Notes: generated from the sequence alone by a model not told the origin. Shown: positions 1 through 36,465, counted from the first letter of the stretch. The stretch is 64,000 nucleotides of DNA from Tenrec ecaudatus (GCF_050624435.1 NC_134545.1:84269563-84333562), one strand, 5' to 3'. Numbers and translations are program-made.

Positions 1-1674
1 CACAGTCCCTGGATTGGGGGATTGAACCTAAATGTAAAAATAACAGAATTTATTTTGAATGGCTCCTAAGTCCCCGACACTTACATGCATTGCTCTCGCT
101 GAGTCCCACAAGGCTGCTGTGAGCTAGTGCAGGCAAAAGGACCGAAGCACGTCCCTAGGACTGGTCATAGGCAGAGACGAGACATTCCTCACCATGGGCA
201 GGTTTCCATGTTTGTCCTGGCACTTGTGGGCTGAATGGGAGGAGGAGATGAGAAAGTGGGGGCTGCTAGTGAGACACCTCCCTTAGCACCGGGCAGTGAA
301 ACCTCAAGGTTTCGGGCCCATGATTGTCAGAGTTCTTGGATGATTCCAGTCAGAAGATGGCAGGGCTGCTAAGACCTTGGCCGCTGTCCCTCTGAAGCCC
401 TTTGCCTCTCTCTTGGATCACGGGCAACACTGTATGTCCCTCCTATCCCTGGCCCTGGTTTCCTTCCCTAAAGCTGTCTTGGCTTTATTCATTCAACAAC
501 CCACCCTGTGCCAGGTTTGTTACAAAATCCGAGCATGCACAGACAAAAATTCGTGGTCCCTTCTCTCAAGTAATGTATAGCAGAATGGGAAGATAGACAG
601 ACAATCCAGCAACGCCATGCATTGTGAATCGTTTTCATGACAATCTACATGAACCGTGATGGAAACTGGAGGTACATACAATGCCAAGAGTACTTTCAGG
701 CGTCAGTAAAGGCTCTCATAGGGGTTAGCTTTGACCTGACCCGACCTGACCCTTGACTATCTTCTGGTTATTCCAGATTAGAGCGACCTTGTCTCTGTGT
801 GGGGGGAAAAAAGAGGGTGGGGGAGCTCAAGGAGATGGATTGACATTGTAGCTTCAACAATGAGCTCAAGCAAAGGAACAATTGTTAGGATAACGCAGGG
901 CCAGGCGGGCAGTGTTTCATTCTGTTGTGCCCAGTGTTGCCATGGGTCTGAACGCACTCAATGGCACCTAACCACAGCACCAGTCTCCATGGGCTGTGAA
1001 GCAGAGAACAGAGGCAGTAGACCTGGGCTCTCTCTCCAGAGGCCCATCTCAATCACACAGCTCCTACCTGCGCATCATCACTGGTTTTGTTTGCCTTCCA
1101 ATGGGGCTCCTGTCTCAGCAATCAATGTGATTCAGGACACAGATCGGAATACGAGGACTGTCATGTCTTCTACACCAGGGAGGGACTGGGCTAAAGCGAA
1201 GTTTTCCCCACAGGGTTTTTAACATATTGAAAGAATCAAGTTAGTTCTTTCTCGCTCTATCTCAATATTTTTGGGGGGATGTTAGTTCTTATTAATTCAA
1301 TTGGTTAGTGCAAAGGACCGTTTATTTAGTTTGGGATTGCCGGGCCTTGCTAACCTTTGATACCCAGGAACTTGAAGGCGAATGCACCTAGGACACACCT
1401 CATTTCCATCCCAAGAAAGCAGTGGAAATTATGCCCAAGATGATGGGTATTTCTTCCGACCCATCGGCTCGGGTTCTTAGGACGAGGCCCCGAGGGTAGG
1501 GTGGAGGTGGGAGAAGAAGTGAAACTATGCCAACCGAGAGAGTCACATGTTGAAGCCACGTTCCACAGACTCGCTCAAAGTAGCCGTTTTTATCGCCTTC
1601 AGTTTTCCAGACTAAGCTAGGGAAGATGGTGGCACGAGGCGGTCAGCACAACGTCGTGCTTTGTTTGTTTACAG
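1..1674. other. ABCC2 intron 18 (part): nothing recognised
   Basis: Intronic sequence upstream of exon 19. I looked for the NBD1 Walker B exon on the + strand and did not find it. No clear AfroSINE, L1 or SPIN sequence; short open frames show no family resemblance. Confidence 0.6.
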
Positions 1675-25905
<24,231 letters not shown>

Positions 25906-26371
25906 CAAAGGACTAGAAGGCTCATCCTCGGTTTGTTATTTTTTATTTTTGTGAACTCTAAGAGTGTATAAAATGTACATTTTAAAAGAATGATAATACG
26001 GGAACTCTCGTGGACCCACTCCCCCAGTTTGGGAAAATGAGCCTTTACCAGGTGCATTAACAACCCTCTGATGGCCCCTTGGGCGCACACCTCCCTGCTA
26101 CCCAACCCCTCTGTGAGGACCACTCCCCTGCTGCCCATGTTTGTTTCACAGCTCTTGGTTGTTGCCTTAAACCATGTGTACTTAAAAAACAAACAACTTA
26201 TATAAATGTATCCGTACGGCATGCTTCGTCTATGATGTGATTATTTTGTTCTTGTGAGATTTGTCTACACGGATGGACACAGTTGAGGGGCATTCATTTT
26301 CTTTTTTCTTTTTGTGGTGGTGGTGGGTGGGTGGTGAGGGGCATTCATTTTCATACTGTCTTTTCATACTG
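25906..26371. other. ABCC2 3'UTR and flank, perhaps old L1
   Basis: 3'UTR start, then sequence (about 26040-26290) whose wording, ccatgtgtacttaaaaaaca and tatgatgtgattattttgtt, suggests an old decayed reverse L1 but too diverged to call firmly. Confidence 0.4.
25967..25972 (+). terminator. ABCC2: possible ABCC2 poly(A) signal (TATAAA variant)
   Basis: TATAAA, a rare variant of AATAAA, lies 62 nt after the stop in an AT-rich stretch (25931-26000). No AATAAA or ATTAAA occurs in the first ~390 nt of 3'UTR, so this is the best nearby candidate only. A more distal site is possible. Confidence 0.3.
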
Positions 26372-26570
26372 ATGGCCCCGGTTGGCCTAGTGGTTATGAG
26401 TTGGGTTGCTTTCTGAAAGGTCAGCAGTTCAAAACCACCAGCCTCGTTGGGGACAAGATGGGGCTGTCTACTTTCATAAAGAGTTCCAGTCTTAGAAACT
26501 CAGAGGGATAGTCCCACCCAGTCCTAAAGGGCCGCGTGAGTTGGCATTGATGTAGTGGCAGTGAGTTTGG
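26372..26570 (+). repeat. AfroSINE, full length
   Basis: atggccccggttggcctagt, aaggtcagcagttcaaaacc, gatgtagtggcagtgagttt. Intergenic. Confidence 0.85.
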
Positions 26571-26769
26571 CTATTGGCGTTTATTTTGGCATCGTGGGAA
26601 TGCACCTGTTTTGTTTCGTTGGTCGGGGGCGGGGGTTCCCCTATTATGGACAACACTGCTATGACTATTCCACTATATATCTCCTGGGATTCACATGCAA
26701 GAGTTTCTTTAGGATACAGCATTGGAGGTAGGCGCGTTAACGTGCACATACTAAGAAAACAACAACCAA

Positions 26770-27000
26770 GTCCACTGCCGTAGGGTAGACTCCGGCTTAT
26801 AAGAAGTCTAGAAGACAAAGTAGAACTTCTCGCGCCCCCCTCCCCACTACCCCCCCTGGTTTCCTAGCCTGTATATCTTTACAGAAGCAGACTGCTGCAA
26901 CTTGCCCCCACCCCACCCCACCCCCAGCAGCTGCTGGGTTCAAATGACTGACTTTTGGTTAGTAGGCAAACCCTTTAGCCATTCCGCCACCAGGGTTCCT
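26770..27000 (-). repeat. AfroSINE with C-rich insertions
   Basis: gtccactgccgtagggtaga, acaaagtagaacttctcgcg, ttcaaatgactgacttttgg, gccaccagggttcct. Longer than usual because of C-rich stretches. Confidence 0.8.
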
Positions 27001-27050
27001 TCCTGCACATACTCCCTGAGTCAATTCTGCCTCATATTGACCCTAAAGAG

Positions 27051-27525
27051 GGGCCCTGGGGGTGAGGTGGGTTACTTGTTGGACTGCTAACTAAAAGGTC
27101 AGCAGTTCAAAACCACCAGCCACTTCTCAGGAGAAAATGAGGTTTTCTACTCCCATTAAGATTTATAGTCCTGAACAGAAAAGTGGGTGAAGGGAAATGT
27201 CAGAGAGTGTAAGATATGACAAAATAATAATAATTTATAAACTATCAAGGATTCATGAGGGAGGGAGGAGCGGTGAGTGAGGGGAAAAATGAGGAGCTGA
27301 TACCATGGGCTCAAGTAGAAGCAAATGTTTTGAGAATGATGATGGCAACAAATGTACAAATGTGCTGGACATAATGGATGGATGGATGGATTATGAAAAG
27401 AGTTGTATGAGCCCCCAATAAAATGATTAAAATAACAAAAAGATTTACAGTCTTGGAAACACACAAGGCAGTTCTAGTCTGTCCTATGGGGTCACTATAA
27501 GTTAGAATCCACCCCATGACATTTG
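27051..27525 (+). repeat. AfroSINE split by an L1 3' end
   Basis: Head and middle at 27051-27173 (ggtcagcagttcaaaaccac), remainder at 27441-27525 (ctatggggtcactataagtt). The gap is filled by a separate retroposed L1 end. Confidence 0.88.
27174..27440 (+). mobile_element. L1 3' end nested in AfroSINE, with TSD
   Basis: ~267 bp ending gcccccaataaaatgattaa plus an A-rich tail. Flanked by agatttatagtcctg (27159-27173) and agatttacagtcttg (27441-27455), 13 of 15 matching, with insertion point TT/AAGA. Severely 5'-truncated. Confidence 0.88.
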
Positions 27526-27534
27526 TTTTTTTAA

Positions 27535-27860
27535 GCAGTGTATGCAAAACAATTAGTGCCAATTTAAAATATCTTTGCCAATCTGAGGAGTATGAATTGA
27601 CATCACGCTGAGGTTTAAATGTACATTTCCCTGATTGCTGTCGACACGGAGTATGCATTCATAGGTTTCTGAGTCATATGAATTTCCTTCCATGGAACTT
27701 TAAAGAATATTCTGATAAAAAATGTCTGATCATTTCAGTATCTGGATTCTTTGCCATGTGTTGTTTCTGCTGATTCCAATTCACGGTACTTCATTTGCTC
27801 ATCCGACTCGTGGGTTTTTATTGTATGCTTCCCACCCCTTTTAACTTTATCTGTGGACCT
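27535..27860 (-). mobile_element. old L1 fragment, reverse
   Basis: tgaattgacatcacgctgag and catttccctgattgctgtcg resemble the widespread mammalian L1 ORF2/3' junction in reverse. Highly diverged; extent uncertain. Confidence 0.5.
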
Positions 27861-28059
27861 TCTTTGAGCCTCAAATTGAACTCGAGTTCTTCCTAAGAGA
27901 AGTGAAGGCAAGGGGTGTTACCTGGAACCTCGTTGAATTAAAATCTCCACTAGAGAATGCCAAGCAGGAAGTCAAGTTCAGACCACAGATTCTTCAGGGA
28001 GACTCCTTCCATTGACCTAGCAGGGAGAGAGGCATGCCTCCCTGTTGGCCCACATTGCA

Positions 28060-28233
28060 ATGTGGGTTTATTCCTTATCCACTGAAAGGTCAGCAGTTCA
28101 AAACCACCAGCCCTTCCTAGGGAGAAAGACCAGGCTTTCCACTCCAGTCAAGACTTACAGTCTCAGAAACCCAAAGGGGGTCCAATAGGGTCGTCATGAG
28201 TCAGCATCAACTCAATGGCAGTGAGTCTTTTTG
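28060..28233 (+). repeat. AfroSINE
   Basis: aaggtcagcagttcaaaacc, cagtctcagaaacccaaagg, caatagggtcgtcatgagtc, caactcaatggcagtgagtc. Intergenic forward copy. Confidence 0.9.
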
Positions 28234-30133
28234 TTTTGTTCTGTTGTCATCCTTGGATGGCCTTGGCTTTATCTCTGGCCCGGGAGCCTACTAGTCAACA
28301 AACCAGCAGTTCCGGGTCTCCAGCTTTCAGAAACCTAAGGTTTTGGCATCATTAAGTCTGAGTCAGAATATTTCGTCCACTGTCGAATGCAACACTGGCG
28401 ATGTGATCTGTAAACCTCCTGACTAATCCATGCTGAAAAGGTTTTTAAAAAAGACCATGTCTTCCTCCTCTCATTTAAGTGACGCAACAATAAAAGATTC
28501 TGACACAGCCAGCCTTTCAGCAAGATGCCCACAGCACTTCGCCTAAAAGACAGTCTATCTGAAGAAGGACCCGACATCTGGTTCGCCCTGAGCTGTCCTG
28601 CCTGGTGTCTGTCCTCTGGGCATGGGTGATAGCGCCTCTGGCGCTCTAGCAAATCTCTCCTTCGGAACGGAGAGCTGTGTGGTCCGCTGAGGGAGCCCTT
28701 GTGAATGCCATCGGTTCACCACCCGGTCCAGTTGTGTGCAGTTCTGCCAGCAGGCGGTACTAGCGAGAGCTAGCGAGACTAGCTGGAAGGGCCTTGGCAC
28801 TTCCTATGGGCTCCCCTCCTTTCAGGACCCTGGCAACGTTTCTCATGGCAACCCGCAAATGCGCACTGGTGCCGCGGCACTGGTCTGGGCTTGCGGTTTT
28901 TCTAACATTTACAACACCAGTCTCATGGTGGCCCACAGGCTTTTCTGCTGAGCTGGAGACACCCAGCCCCAAAGGGGAGCCCGATCCTTGGGAGGCCAGA
29001 TGCCAGCGCTGCGGGGCCCCTCTTCAGTTCTGATGATCCCAGCTTCATCCCTTGGTTCCCCAGCTGCTTGGTGACAGCTGCCTCCTGGACAGGCTGCCTT
29101 CTGCCTTTTCAGCACAGGCCTGGTGAACAAACCTGCACTTTGCTCACTATGAAAACGACCCGTGCTTTCTGCTACTAACGGGCCCTGCTGCCGGAGGCCC
29201 TGGAGAGACTCCGGTCAATTCCTTCGTTGTACAGAGAGGCACCAGCCCAAGACAGGCTCTGGGATGATGCCCGAGGTCCACACACGAGTGTTTTTCGCAT
29301 AGCCAGAACCAAAACCCAGTTCCCTGATTTCCAGTCCAGGTTTTCTTCTTGTTCCTACAAAAAAAGATGGTTTTTGATCCACCTGGTCCTAATTAATAGA
29401 GATGAAGCACAGATGGAGAAGGATATATTTTTTTCCGTCAACATGATGACAGACATCCAGTTAGGGCGACAGGAAAGTAGAGTGTGTATTCACCGGGACC
29501 AGCCTGAATCCCAAGCCCTGCTAATACTCCCTACCTTTCCTTGGCCTCATCCCTGGGTAAGGCAGCTCCCACTACCACCCACTGATAACACGGTCACTTT
29601 CCCCCACGTCCTTTCCCAAGTGCCTTCCTTTGCCTGTCACGACAGCATTAAGATGTTCCCAAAGTCTTTGCCCCTGGACTTGCCCCCCCCCCCTATATTT
29701 CATGAGTGATTGATTTCATGCCTCCTTGTGGTTTCAGTTTCCACCCATATGATTCTCATTTCTAGCCCATTCTTCTCTTCCCCCTTCCAGATTCATAAAT
29801 TCAATTGTCTCTGATAAGAAATGAAAATTTATCCCACAGGCATCTGAAGCCTTCTGGGTCTTTAGACCAGCTGGCTGGTATTTCCAACCGCCTCAGATGC
29901 ATAGCAAAGCAGGACAATGCATAAGGAGGCCGGAAAAGCATCGTTGTCCTTGAATTATGCGGGTGGTGAAGAATGGTGACCATATCAGACTGCCGGAAGA
30001 ATGGACAACCAGTCTTGGAAGAATTGCAGCCAGAATGCTCCTTAAAAGCGAGGCTGGCAGCCCTTTGCCTTACATCCTTTGGATATATTCATCCGAAGGA
30101 ATCCGTCCTTGGAGAAGGACATCATGCTTGATA
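28234..30133. other. intergenic, nothing recognised
   Basis: 1.9 kb without a recognised repeat or gene. Moderately GC-rich from 28550 to 29200 but not CpG-dense enough to call an island by eye. Open frames (to 160 codons, 29227-29709) lack any family signature. Confidence 0.5.
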
Positions 30134-30141
30134 AGGTAGAG

Positions 30142-30338
30142 CAGCGGTTCTCAACCTGTGGGTCATACCCCCTTTGGGGGTCAAACAACCCTTTCACAGG
30201 GGTCACCCGATTCATAACGGTAGCAAAATGATAGTTATGGAGTAGCAATGAAAATGATTTTTATGGTTTGGGGTGGTGGTCATCACCACGAGGAACTGTA
30301 TGAAAGGGTTGCAGCATGAGGAAGGTTGAGAACCGCTG
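30142..30338 (+). mobile_element. SPIN-type hAT element with perfect 8-bp TSD
   Basis: 197 bp, from cagcggttctcaacctgtgg to gaaggttgagaaccgctg. Both flanks read aggtagag (30134-30141 and 30339-30346), an exact 8-bp duplication. Non-autonomous: no coding capacity. Intergenic. Confidence 0.92.
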
Positions 30339-30847
30339 AGGTAGAGGGCTCGTGTCTGTATCAGTGGTCTCCAGCATCTGAGCGATTGTGAACATGGTGC
30401 AGACTCGGGCAGCGTTCTGTTCTGTTGTGGGCAGGATCCCTATGAGTCCAAACCAACCCGATGGCACCTGATGGCAACAACGAATCACCCCACCCCAAAG
30501 AAGATCACTTTCCTGCCCGTGCTGTGTGCGCGGTGGCATCCCCGTCCACTCCGTACTGCAAAATGAAAGTGGGGACATCCCTCATCTGTCCTCTGTCTCT
30601 TTCCAGCTCAAATCAGACTCCCAGCGGTCCCAGCTTCATTTCTTCCTCCCAATCACTTTTGCCGTCATTCAGGCCTTACTACAGCTAATCTAGGCTGATG
30701 GGGCAGACATCCTACTTCCTGCGTTTGTTCAATCAAAGCCTCTAACCCACAGCTACCAGAGTGATCTAGTGCCCAATGTGGACCAAGTTACTCTTCTTCA
30801 TCATTCAACAGCAGCTCAGAATACAGTTAAAATTCCTTAGGGCAGGA

Positions 30848-31162
30848 TAGGGAGAAAGACGGGGCTTTCTACTCCCATCATGAGTGACAGTCTCAGAAAC
30901 TCGATCCAGCTCTAGTGACATGGTTGTTAGGTGCTGGGCTGCTAAATTCAAAGTCAAAAGTTTGAAACCACCAGTGGCAACTGGAGCCCTGGTGGTGGAG
31001 TGGTGATGTGTTGGGTTGTGATCCACATGGTTGGCAGTTCGAAACCACCATCCCCTCCTCCAAATAAAGATGGGATTTTCTAAAAAAAAGAAACAGAGGC
31101 AGGTCCTCTCTGCCCCATGGGGTTGCTGTAGGTCAGAATGGCCTCGGGGACCATGAGAGTGC
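30848..31162 (+). repeat. AfroSINE cluster (partial plus near-complete)
   Basis: Fragment gggctttctactcccatcat at 30848-30906, a head fragment to 30978, then a near-complete copy from 30984: ggagccctggtggtggagtg, ggcagttcgaaaccaccatc, ggggttgctgtaggtcagaa. Confidence 0.82.
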
Positions 31163-31340
31163 AGTCTAATTAAGCTCCCCAACATCTGGTCCAATCTCAT
31201 TCCTTTCAACTGCGTATCTCTTCTATCTCAGCCCAGCATCACAGAGCATTCGGTCTGCCATACGTATCACTTTTTCATTCTAGTCTGTTTAACAACTTCC
31301 TCTGAATGCAACGCCTTGACTAGCTCTAACCCACTGTTTT

Positions 31341-31356
31341 AAGACTCGGCTGACAA
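31341..31356 (+). repeat. L1 target-site duplication, left copy
   Basis: aagactcggctgacaa, repeated as aagactcagctaacag at 33141-33156 (13 of 16). Confidence 0.8.
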
Positions 31357-33140
31357 ACAGGGCCGGTCCCAACCAGAGCCCTTCCTAGAAATCCGAAGAA
31401 TGACGCCCCTGCATGGATCTGCCAAGGCACAGAGAGAGAGCTGCAGGGCCGACAACAGCTCATGACATGTTGTCCCCTTACTGGAGCACACTGTGACAGA
31501 GGACAATACTGGGGACATACCGCAGGGAGTTAGTGCGGTCTGAACCCCCAACTGCAGGGCAAACCAATAAGGGAACACAACAGATCAGCAGCAACGGGAG
31601 CAAAGCCAAGCCACAAAGCCCCTAAAGAGTCCCCAAAATAGACTTCAGACTAGGAGGGGCAGCTCTGGGAATTTCCCCAGGACCAGTGGGAAGATAGTCA
31701 TAAAGGTCAGTGTACAGACCTGGAATTATATATGCTTCTTTTTTTTTCAATCGTTTGTTTTCTATTTGTTTGCTCTATGCATTGTTGGTTTGCCTACTTA
31801 TATAAGATAGGCATGGGAAGCAAGCTTGAGGAGAAAGCAACGGGACCAACGGTCCTGGAGGGACTTGGCAGGGACTAGGGGATGAGGGAAGGGTACAGTG
31901 GGCAAACAATGCCATAGACAGGGGAACAACTAGGGAATTAAAATCAACAACGAAGAGGATGTAGGGATCCTGGGGGTGTTGGAACAACAGCAGTCTAGCT
32001 GAGAGGAAGTTCTAGGAGGCAGAAGTAGGGCGAGCGTGATGGTGGGATAGAAGGAAGGTCAACGGAAACAGGAAGCAAAGCTATGGGTAGAGGTATAAGC
32101 ATAGTTGTATCGTACGTAAATACATTAATCCATAAAAATAGAGGTATTGGTCTATATATATATGTTTATATGGCAATTCAATGAGGTAGTGGATGGACTT
32201 CGGGCTTCTGTTTATCCCCTCTCTCAATGCAAGAACACTGTTCTAACAAATTGGCAATCTGAGATGCTCACCCTCCTGGCACAATCACTGAAGACAAAAT
32301 GGGTGCATAAGCAAGTGTGCTGAAGAAGGCAGATGGTGCCCAGCGATTAAGAGATATAGCATCTGGGGTCTTAAAGGCTTGAAGTGAAACAAGTAGCCAT
32401 CCAGCAGAGAAACAACAAGCCTGAATGGAAGAAGCACACCAGCCTGTGCGATCATGAGGTATCATTGGGATGGGGTAACAGGCATCCGAAGACCATTAAC
32501 AAACACAAACAAAACCATAGGGTTGAGAATGAGGAGAGTGGGAGCAGAGACCAAGCTCATCTGTAGACAATGGAACAGCCCCCCACAGAGGGATCACAAG
32601 GAAGGGATGAGTCAACCAATGAAACACACAGTATTCCTCTGGTTCCTTGAGGTTTCCTCACCACCCCCACCACCCTTATGATCATGACCCCAGTTATGCT
32701 TCTCACTTTGGACTAGACCAGAGCATGTACACAGGTATAGATGAGATAAGAGCTCATGACACATGCAACCCAGGAGCAGGAATGGGAATAGGGATACAAG
32801 AAGGGTAGGGAGAAGGGGGAGTAGGAGGGGAAAAAGGGGGATCCAACCATAATGATTGACCCACAACCACACACACCCCTCCAGGGGGCAAGAACAACAG
32901 GGAGAAGGGAGACAGCAGTCAGTGTGAGATGTGAAAATAATAATAATTTATAATCTATCAAGGGGTCATGAAGGTGGGGGGGAAGGAGGGGAAATGAGAA
33001 GCTGATACCAAGGGCTCAAAAGAAAGTAATTGCATAGAAAAGCATGATGGCAACCTATGTACAAATATGCCTGATATAATTGATGTGTGGGTTGTAATAA
33101 GAGTTGTAAGAGCACTCAATAAAATGATAATAATAAAAAA
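31357..33140 (+). mobile_element. L1 3' end, 1.8 kb, flanked by TSD
   Basis: 5'-truncated afrotherian-type L1 insertion consisting, as far as I can tell, of 3' UTR only. Carries ctctgtgacagaggacaata-like 5' wording, a purine-rich G tract at 32790-32840, the block gtgaaaataataataattta, and the 3' end actcaataaaatgataataa plus A tail. Target site TTTT/AAGA fits the L1 endonuclease. No ORF2 reading frame recognised. Confidence 0.82.
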
Positions 33141-33156
33141 AAGACTCAGCTAACAG

Positions 33157-34512
33157 ATCATCTTGGTCCCTGGGTTGAGCAAAAAAGTTTGCTCACTTGC
33201 TAACTGGAATGTTGGTGGTTCAGCTCCAAGGGTAAAAGCTCTAGCAATCTACATCCTGGAGATCACAGCCAAGAAAATGCTACATCGTAGCTCTGGTCTG
33301 TAACACATGCAGGGACTGAGAATTTGTATCAAGTTGATGACAAGGAGTGTTTTGTTTAAGACACAGTCCACTCCCGAAGTGCCACATCTGACCTACGTGG
33401 CTACCCATGGAAGGGCAGTCCTTCTTCACACTAGCCCAAGGTCAGTTGCCATAGGCAGAGGTCAGGCATGCCTCCACCCGCCATCTCTCCTTACCCTAGT
33501 CTGGGACAAACTGGTCCTCCCATAACACTCTACTTTCCTGATGGGTTTGATAATTAGTCGCAGTGGTTACAAAAACAAAACAAAAAACCCTCACAGACAA
33601 CACTCAAGGTTATGGGGGTTTGTGATGGAAGTTATTAGGTTGCCACACGGCAGGATCAGAAGCCGTTAAGGATGCAGTTACTGGTTTGAGAACAGGAGCC
33701 TGGTCTCTTTCAGGCCGCAGCTGTGTGGTCCCCTGACTCTGGTCCTCTGTGGACCAGGAAGCCAGCCCCATGGTGCCCTGCCTCAGAGTCTCATAGTCTT
33801 CGTGCTGCGTCAGAGATGCCTCATTCTTTTTTTTAAATTTTATTTTATTGAGGGCTCTTACAGCTCTCACCACAATCCATACATCTATCCATTGTGTCAA
33901 ACACATGAGGGGCCTCATTCTTACACTCGAAAATTGCCTTCTGTCTCACACATTCTATTTGCATGGTCCTGCCCAGTCATTTGGTGGAGTTACAAACGCG
34001 CTTGCGTGGTGTTGTGGATCACCAATCCTTTGAGCAGCTCAGCCTTTGAACTCCCATTCCATGTTTGGGGGGCGCCCCACCTTAAGAGTCTTGTTGGGAG
34101 ACTGAGCTGTGGTGAGGTGCCAGGTTATAACTTCGATGCTGTTGACATAAAGTGGGAAACGTGTCTGGCCAGGAGTCGGTCACAGCCATTGTCCAGAGAT
34201 AGAGCTGGCGGTGGCTCTAGCAGCAGGTTCAGAGAGACTGTGGTGTGATAATTGAGCATTGTCAGGGCTTCACAAACTCAAGCCTGGCTTTTGATAGATA
34301 GCCCTCCCTGAGTCAGCCACCTGTTTCCCTTAGAAAACTTCCTTCCTTCTTAAACTAACCCACAGTCAAGGACTGCTGCTTCCTGTCTCCAGCACACAGA
34401 CACTTGGTATTACTGTCTCTAGCCCTTTATGGATGGATTTCTGTTTGAGTCTCTGTCACTAAGCTGTGAGTTTCTTGGAAGCAGGAATCATCTCTTATTC
34501 ACATTTTGGCTA
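33157..34512. other. intergenic, faint SINE plus L1 scrap
   Basis: 33190-33320 reads like a worn AfroSINE (ggaatgttggtggttcagct). 33832-33903 is a reverse L1 3' end scrap (ttttattgagggctcttaca). The remainder is unrecognised. Confidence 0.5.
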
Positions 34513-34517
34513 GGTAG

Positions 34518-34973
34518 TGCCTGGTCTTGGCAAAAGGGACTCCATTTTGAATCTGGTGCCTTCAGCTTGGCTCTCAGAATTCACCTCTCATAGACCTCCC
34601 TTTCACCTCCCTCTCTCACTGATCTCCCCCTCCCCTGCTCAACCTTCAAATTCCTGGAACCAGCTCCTCTCGGAGCCAGAATGTTTTCTGAGGATAAGCA
34701 CACTCCACTCTACCCGTCCTTGGCATATAGATAAGGTCAAAGACCTTCTCCCTTCTGAAGCACCTGTGTGCACAGATCCTCCCCAGTTTGGATCCTTCCC
34801 AGCTGCGCCTGCCAGCAGGGGTATAAAAACGCAGCCTAAATTCCCCAAGGCACAGTTTCAAAGGCTCAATCCCCTGAGTTGCTGAATCCGCCCACAAGCC
34901 TCCCAATAAAGCCTGCTTCTAAACTTTGCCGATTGGATCTCTGGTTCTGTTTCGCACCCCAAAATTCCTTACA
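34518..34973 (+). mobile_element. solo LTR (class-I-like ERV)
   Basis: 456 bp, TGCCTGG...CCTTACA, flanked on both sides by ggtag (34513-34517, 34974-34978), an exact 5-bp duplication. TATAAAA at 34822-34828 and AATAAA at 34905-34910 have the spacing of U3/R promoter and poly(A) signals. No internal sequence nearby, so the provirus was reduced by LTR-LTR recombination. Not alike to the LTRs at 39657/41430. Confidence 0.85.
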
Positions 34974-35162
34974 GGTAGAGCAGGCAATCAAATCTATTTT
35001 TACTTTAACATTAAAATATCTTAAAAATAAATTTTAAAATCTTAAAAAACAATCATTTAACTTAGCAAACAAAGATTGTCTGCCTTGAGCACTGTGCTCT
35101 TTTAAATCTTACATCTACTTGAGAGATTTGATAGGAAACTCAGTGGGCAATGAGTTGATGTT

Positions 35163-35771
35163 TGTGGTTACATAATCTAGTGTCAATTTGGGACTTGAGA
35201 GGATTAAGAATGAAGGGGTGGAGTCCAGTCTATCCATTGGGTCATAGCCAATGAGGCATCTGTGTAGGCTTGGCCTTCCCTTGAGAATTCTGGGAACTGC
35301 TGCATTTCCTCCTTGGAGACAGGAGACACTTTCTCTTGACTCGCTTCCTCAGAGACTCTCTACTCTGACTCCCTGTGAGACATCCCTGAGGAGAAGCCAC
35401 ATGGACCTACCCTGATGCACCCAGAACCCTAGACCTGTAGAAACCACATGGAGACCCCTGCCAGCACTGAGATGCTTACACAGCCACTGGATCTACAAGA
35501 CTTCACACCTATTGGCTTGTGATCTTCCTGCATTTGGCATCATTGTTTGTGTTTTGTGAGTCTGAAGAGGACTTTATAGATTGGTGTCGGACACGTGGGC
35601 TAATCTCAGACTTATGGGGTTGGACCGGCCTGGGTTGGGATGCTTTCTTAGTGTACAATTACCCTTTATATAGAACTCTCTCTGATATATAGTGATATAT
35701 ATATATATCATATATATATATATATATGAGTTTCTATGGATTTGTTTCTCTGGTTTACCTGGGCTAACACA
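35163..35771 (+). mobile_element. afrotherian LTR-like repeat, second copy
   Basis: Same family as 10448-10930, opposite orientation: tgtggttacataatctagtg at the left, gtttacctgggctaacaca at the right. Flanks atgtt and atgct match 4 of 5. Contains an internal (TA)n at 35685-35727. Strand label is relative only. Confidence 0.55.
35685..35727 (+). repeat. (TA)n microsatellite
   Basis: Interrupted TA repeats inside the LTR-like element; self-complementary and hairpin-prone. Confidence 0.95.
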
Positions 35772-36465
35772 ATGCTAATGGGGTCAGAACAACTCAGAAA
35801 ATGAGTCCACAACTTGAAGAACATCATCAATGTTACAGAATTGTGCATGTGACAACTGTCTGGTTGTTGGTTTTTTTTTTTGCTGTGTATTTCTCAACAT
35901 TAAAAAACCAACCATTTAAAAATGGGATACATTTATGCCAAGAAAGAAACAGTTGCCTCAAGTGGAAGAAAACAAAGTACTTTTACATGGATACACTGAT
36001 ACCAGCATGAAGTATAAATGTATCATCCAGAGTAAATGTTTTATAGGTTAATTTCTTCTACTTTGCCTAAAGGCATGTTGGAAACATGTTCTGAAGAGCT
36101 TTTCTTTGTAGGTAACAGACGGAGAACACACTAAATCCCAAATGCATACTGATTGTGACTTTAAATTAGCAAGTGTATACTCCAATATTCCTTGTAGTGT
36201 GCCATGCACAGTAGCCAAAAGGTGGCACTAACTTAAGTATCTAACAAAGAATGGATAGATAAGCAAAATGGGCTGTCTTGATACATACTACAAGATGGAG
36301 GGAGCTTGAAGACATACCACTGAAATAAATCTGTCACAAAAGGACAAATATTGCTATGACCTCCTTTAAATCAAAGACAAGAAGAAGCCAATGTATGGAG
36401 ACAGAAACTCAGCCACGACTTGTAAGATTTGGTTCCTTGGTATAGGGTCATGGTTTGATGGAACA

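Noticed and set aside
1..1674. Possible upstream ABCC2 exon with NBD1 Walker B
   Set aside because: No matching peptide in any + frame; the exon must lie left of the window.
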